From positions 806,001 to 870,000 of the forward strand of contig NZ_LVWJ02000014.1 in the NCBI RefSeq assembly GCF_001625015.1: a stretch of 64,000 nt of DNA, read 5' to 3'. Shown here one piece after another: positions 60,514 to 64,000 of this stretch (its first letter is position 1; each line of letters begins with the position of its first letter). The DNA is from Lewinella sp. 4G2. GTDB lineage: Bacteria > Bacteroidota > Bacteroidia > Chitinophagales > Saprospiraceae. Under the pieces are notes generated by a model. That model ran no database searches. It was given only the letters and a program-made list of their open reading frames with translations, and had not been told where the DNA came from. Both the position numbers and the translations under genes were made by a program.

Positions 60514-63500
60514 CTACTTGAGAACGGTAACGTCGCCCCGGTAGAGGAGAGATTCTCCGTCCAGGAACTCCACCCGAACCATGTACACGAATACACCGGG
60601 GTTGACGGGCTTATTGTTCGCCGCGTTCCCATTCCACAATCTGATGCCGTCGAGGCAATTGGGGGGCACCTCAGTTTCCTGGTACACCAGACCACCCCAG
60701 CGGTCGTAAATCTGCACGTCGGAGATGCGCGTGACGCCCTGGCAGGCGAAGACCCGGAAGTCATCGTTGCGGCCATCACCGTTGGGGCTGAATACGTTGG
60801 GAATGTAGACGTTGCGGTTGGCATCGACGTTGACGAAGATGTCCGCAAAGGCCAAACAGCCATTGCTATTGGTTACCTGCAGTGCGTAAGCCTGGTCGCT
60901 GAATGGAGAGACGATCGGGTTACGAATGGAATCCGCGCTCAGGAAGGTCGCTGGCGTCCATAGGTAACTATATACATCGCCGACCGGGCTGACGATCGGG
61001 TTGAAGCGCGTCAGGGTATCCCCCAACTCAATGGTGATCTCTTCGGGGAGGCTGATCACGATCTCCGGCGGTTGGTTGACGGTAAGGATTTGCTGCGCCG
61101 AACAGCCCGCCGCATCAAATACGGTAACGATGACTTCACCGGCAAAGGCATCCGCCGGCTGGTCGATACCTACCCGGAAGCCATTGTTGTTGACGGAGAA
61201 AGTGTAATCCTCCGGCCCGGTCGCTGTTCCACCCGCCACGTTATCTACAAATACGGAGGTAGGTTGGCCAAAACAGAGGGGTTCCTCAATCGGTAGCACG
61301 TTAAACGTGATCAGGTCCGGCTCGCTGATGTCGTAGCGCACGCTATCCTGACAGCCATTCACGTCGGTGATCGTGACGCCGTAGCTCCCGGGGGGTAAGC
61401 CGGTAGCAGTACTGGAGGAAGGGTCCGCAACGTTACCCGACCAGGTATACGGCGCATCCCCAAGGTCATTGTTGTTGACGCTATTCACGAATACCGTGAT
61501 CATCCCGTCGGATTCTCCCGAGCAAGTCACGGAAGCCGACATGGTCGAATCGATGGCCAGGTCCAGCACGTCCGGTTCAATGATGGTAAAGACGAACGGA
61601 TCGGGGCTACAGCCATTTTCGTCGGTGATCACCACTTCGTAGGTGCCTGCGGGTAGATTTTCCAGGCTGTTGTCGGTATCCGGGAAGCCCGTCCAGCTAA
61701 ACGTGTAGTCGCCCGTACCGCCGGTCACCTCGGTCAGTACGATGGATCCATCCGCGGCGCCGTTACAGCTCACCTGAGTAAAGACGGGCACGATCGCGAA
61801 GGGTTCCGGGCTGGTGATCTCATCGGTAAATACCTCCGTACAGGTACCGTCCGTAACGGTCACGGATATTGGTCCGCGCGCCAGGCCGGTCACGGTGCTG
61901 GAGTTACCCATCTCGGAAAAACCATTGGACCAGTTGAACGTGAACATCCCCTGCGTACCGTCGTCGAAAGCGGCGGAGAAGGATGCCTGACCGTCCGCGA
62001 TGTTATCGTCGGGGCAGGAGACGGGTGTTGTCGTAAAGGTGCCGGTAATGGCCGCGGGGTCTTCCAGTACGAATGAGTCCATAAAGGCTGGCTCACAATT
62101 ATTGGCGTCCGTAATGGTTACCGAGTAAGTCCCTGCGGAGAGACCACCGAGGACATTGTTCTGAGTAATTACGCCAGGGTTGGTGCTGTACTCGTAATTG
62201 TAGGTCCCATCCATGTTAGGTGTACCGCCACTCGCAGTGAAGGTCAGGCTACCGTCCGCATCTCCGGGGCAGGTGGGGTTGACGGGTGTGACGCTGAGGA
62301 GTTCCACTGGGGTCGGGCTGGCCACGATTCCAATCTGCGCGTTTTCACAACCATTGGAGGTGGTCACCACGATGCCGTACAGCCCAATGGCCAGATCACT
62401 AATCGTAGCGTTGCTACCAATCGGATTATCGGGGTCGACGAAGGTAGAATCCGGATTCAACCGGAACCATTCAATACCCGTAACCGTCTCGCCGGGGGGC
62501 GGGGTGATCGTCGCGGTAAGCATGCCGTCCGTATCGCCGGGGCAAGAAATAAAGCTGAGCGGAATCGGATCAATTTGCGCTGCCGCTGGTGCGGAGATTC
62601 GGAAGGAATCGAGGATCTCACACATATTGGCGTCCGTAACGAAAAGGACGTAGTTGGAGTCGGGTTCGAGACCGTCAATGAAGGGCCCGGGGGTAATGGT
62701 GTCAAAAGCCATGTCGAGGCTATCATTCGTCCAACGGTAGGTATAAGGCATCGTTCCACCGGAGACGGCCGCCGTTGCCTCCCCACCCATTTGGGGGATA
62801 CAAGTCGCGTCGCGAATGACCAGGTCTTCGTCGAAGACCAACTCTTCGGGAGAGGTAATTTCAAAAGTATCCGTAAAGGAACAGCCGGCCGGGTCCTCAT
62901 CCCGCAGCGTAATCGAATACATGCCTGGGCCCAGATCGTCAAAAGCGGTAGGTACGGTAATATCCGTCACCTCTACGTCGGCACTGGAAATGCCAGAGGA
63001 TAGCTCGATCAGGGTAAAGAAGAAGTTACCCACCTGCGGCGCACCGGATGTGCTACCGACTACCTCGATGATACCGTCATTGGCGCCAAAACACTGAACG
63101 TTGGTCAGCGTCTCGGTGATCAGCAGGCTCTTGTTAGCGTCCACCGTAAAGTTGGAGGTGGTCATACAGCCGGACTGGTCCGTAACCGTAACGGCGTAGC
63201 TACCGGGCAGAAGTCCGGTGCGGTTGGACATGGTCGTATTAAGGTCGGTACCCAAGCCTCCTGGCCAGGCAAAGTCGAAGGAACCGTCGCCACCGTCGGC
63301 GGTGATGGTGATAGAGCCATCCGCCGCCCCGTCACAGGTAGCGGCACTGACGGCATCGGCGGGGTTATCCGGCCGGACCGTAATGGGCAGCGGTTGGCCC
63401 AGGAACTGGCTGACGTCCGTCATACACCCCTCGGGCGAGGTCACCGTCACCTCGTAAGAGCCGGACTCCAGCCCGGTCAGGACGTTGCTCGTTTCCGTGC

Positions 63501-64000
63501 GCCCCTCCCAGGAGAAAGTGTAACCGGCGGCTACGGGGTTATTCACCTCAACGCTGTTGGCAAAGACCTGGACCTGGATGGCTCCGTCATCCCCACCGTT
63601 ACAGGTTGGCCGGTTGAGTGGTTGGATGACCAGGTCAAGGCTTAGCCCTTGATTGATGGTGACCGGGCGTAATTCCTCCGTGCCGGCACCGTTAACGATC
63701 CGGACTTCGTACATCCCGTTGGGCAAATTATCGAAGGTGGTGGAAGCGGGGACGGTAGCTACGGTGCGGGCATCCATAAAGGTTCCCCCTGGCAGGCTGC
63801 GAATGTCAAAAGTGATGGGCCCTGGAGTATTGGTCACGTCAACCGTGATGGTTCCATTATCGTCCATGTCACACACTTCATCCGTCTTGGATACCTCGAT
63901 CCCGAACTGCATGGCCAGGATGGTGATGTTACCATTGTTGAAGTTGATATCGCTGGTGGTACCCATTGGTGGCCCGTCCAAGCGGGTGAACTCGGCGGGA
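60514..64000 (-). CDS. SprB-like giant adhesin with CHU_C C-terminus, 5' end missing
   Basis: Open to the right edge of the window; 1162 residues of the C-terminal part are present. The chain is a tandem array of about 80-95-residue SprB-type repeats, each with a central strand and motif such as SCPGDTDGMLTA, TCPGDADGSLTF, SCNGAADGSIVL and TCSGESDGMITV. Each repeat ends with GTYEVVITDENGC-like or GSYGVTITDVNGC-like strands. The end is a gliding-motility-associated type B sorting domain (VYIPNVFSPNGDGRNDDFRVFAC to YRGDVTVLK). Such proteins are exported by T9SS and can act as motility adhesins or in surface attachment. No PorP/SprF gene follows it in the window. Confidence 0.9.
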   Translation of the reverse strand, partial: PAEFTRLDGPPMGTTSDINFNNGNITILAMQFGIEVSKTDEVCDMDDNGTITVDVTNTPGPITFDIRSLPGGTFMDARTVATVPASTTFDNLPNGMYEVRIVNGAGTEELRPVTINQGLSLDLVIQPLNRPTCNGGDDGAIQVQVFANSVEVNNPVAAGYTFSWEGRTETSNVLTGLESGSYEVTVTSPEGCMTDVSQFLGQPLPITVRPDNPADAVSAATCDGAADGSITITADGGDGSFDFAWPGGLGTDLNTTMSNRTGLLPGSYAVTVTDQSGCMTTSNFTVDANKSLLITETLTNVQCFGANDGIIEVVGSTSGAPQVGNFFFTLIELSSGISSADVEVTDITVPTAFDDLGPGMYSITLRDEDPAGCSFTDTFEITSPEELVFDEDLVIRDATCIPQMGGEATAAVSGGTMPYTYRWTNDSLDMAFDTITPGPFIDGLEPDSNYVLFVTDANMCEILDSFRISAPAAAQIDPIPLSFISCPGDTDGMLTATITPPPGETVTGIEWFRLNPDSTFVDPDNPIGSNATISDLAIGLYGIVVTTSNGCENAQIGIVASPTPVELLSVTPVNPTCPGDADGSLTFTASGGTPNMDGTYNYEYSTNPGVITQNNVLGGLSAGTYSVTITDANNCEPAFMDSFVLEDPAAITGTFTTTPVSCPDDNIADGQASFSAAFDDGTQGMFTFNWSNGFSEMGNSSTVTGLARGPISVTVTDGTCTEVFTDEITSPEPFAIVPVFTQVSCNGAADGSIVLTEVTGGTGDYTFSWTGFPDTDNSLENLPAGTYEVVITDENGCSPDPFVFTIIEPDVLDLAIDSTMSASVTCSGESDGMITVFVNSVNNNDLGDAPYTWSGNVADPSSSTATGLPPGSYGVTITDVNGCQDSVRYDISEPDLITFNVLPIEEPLCFGQPTSVFVDNVAGGTATGPEDYTFSVNNNGFRVGIDQPADAFAGEVIVTVFDAAGCSAQQILTVNQPPEIVISLPEEITIELGDTLTRFNPIVSPVGDVYSYLWTPATFLSADSIRNPIVSPFSDQAYALQVTNSNGCLAFADIFVNVDANRNVYIPNVFSPNGDGRNDDFRVFACQGVTRISDVQIYDRWGGLVYQETEVPPNCLDGIRLWNGNAANNKPVNPGVFVYMVRVEFLDGESLLYRGDVTVLK
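62577..62592 (+). repeat. Dispersed GC repeat, copy 15 (in SprB-like gene)
   Basis: GCGCTGCCGCTGGTGC, one base off consensus, antisense to the adhesin gene, where the complement encodes Ala-Pro-Ala-Ala-Ala-Gln as in copy 5. Confidence 0.7.

Overview
The window looks like a contiguous piece of a GC-rich Bacteroidota chromosome, most likely class Saprospiria and close to Lewinella-type bacteria. This is inferred from gene content; no 16S gene is present. The signs are type IX secretion (T9SS) cargo with C-terminal sorting domains, two very large gliding-motility-type adhesins (CHU_C ends), a PorP/SprF protein, a mevalonate-pathway gene, uroporphyrinogen-III synthase next to DUF4271, and promoters of the Bacteroidota type (TTG / TAnnTTTG). 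No rRNA, tRNA, CRISPR array, transposase or phage gene was recognised.

Layout. 0-9 kb: tail of an M1 aminopeptidase, diphosphomevalonate decarboxylase, a rhodanese, an alpha-oxoamine-synthase-like PLP enzyme, DUF58, an SLC13 transporter, an SDR and an SPFH protein. 9-20 kb: an orphan lipoprotein between direct repeats, aconitase, a metzincin-type protease, a Nudix hydrolase, a T9SS beta-helix protein, HemD and DUF4271. 20-33 kb: a two-component system, a second orphan lipoprotein, the rimP-nusA / infB translation block, a DPP-IV-like S9 peptidase, DnaB helicase and an RlmK-like methyltransferase. 33-42 kb: a PLP enzyme of unknown substrate, a saccharopine-dehydrogenase-like protein, a second metzincin-type protease broken by an in-frame TAG, GNAT, MBL-fold hydrolase and GltX. 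42-50 kb: polysaccharide deacetylase, a 1504-residue adhesin overlapping a PorP/SprF gene, and MnmG. 50-57 kb: a minus-strand block of ECF sigma factor, probable anti-sigma factor, Spy-like periplasmic protein, MbnP-like protein, diheme MauG/CcpA-like peroxidase, YHYH protein and sulfatase, followed by an AraC regulator. 57-64 kb: a beta-hydroxyacid dehydrogenase, a three-copy 136-bp tandem hairpin repeat, RecA, and the 3' part of a SprB-like adhesin.

Most genes are housekeeping or cell-surface functions. The most unusual signals lie between and across genes. A dispersed repeat with core GCGCTGMCGCRGGTGC occurs 15 times in 64 kb, in both orientations, 9 times between genes and 6 times inside reading frames, sometimes as inverted pairs that can form hairpins. 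The sigma/Spy/MbnP/diheme-enzyme block looks like a self-regulated, probably metal-linked, envelope system. Other points are a direct-repeat family flanking an orphan lipoprotein, a putative leaderless dnaB promoter, and a Gln-to-stop change in the second protease.
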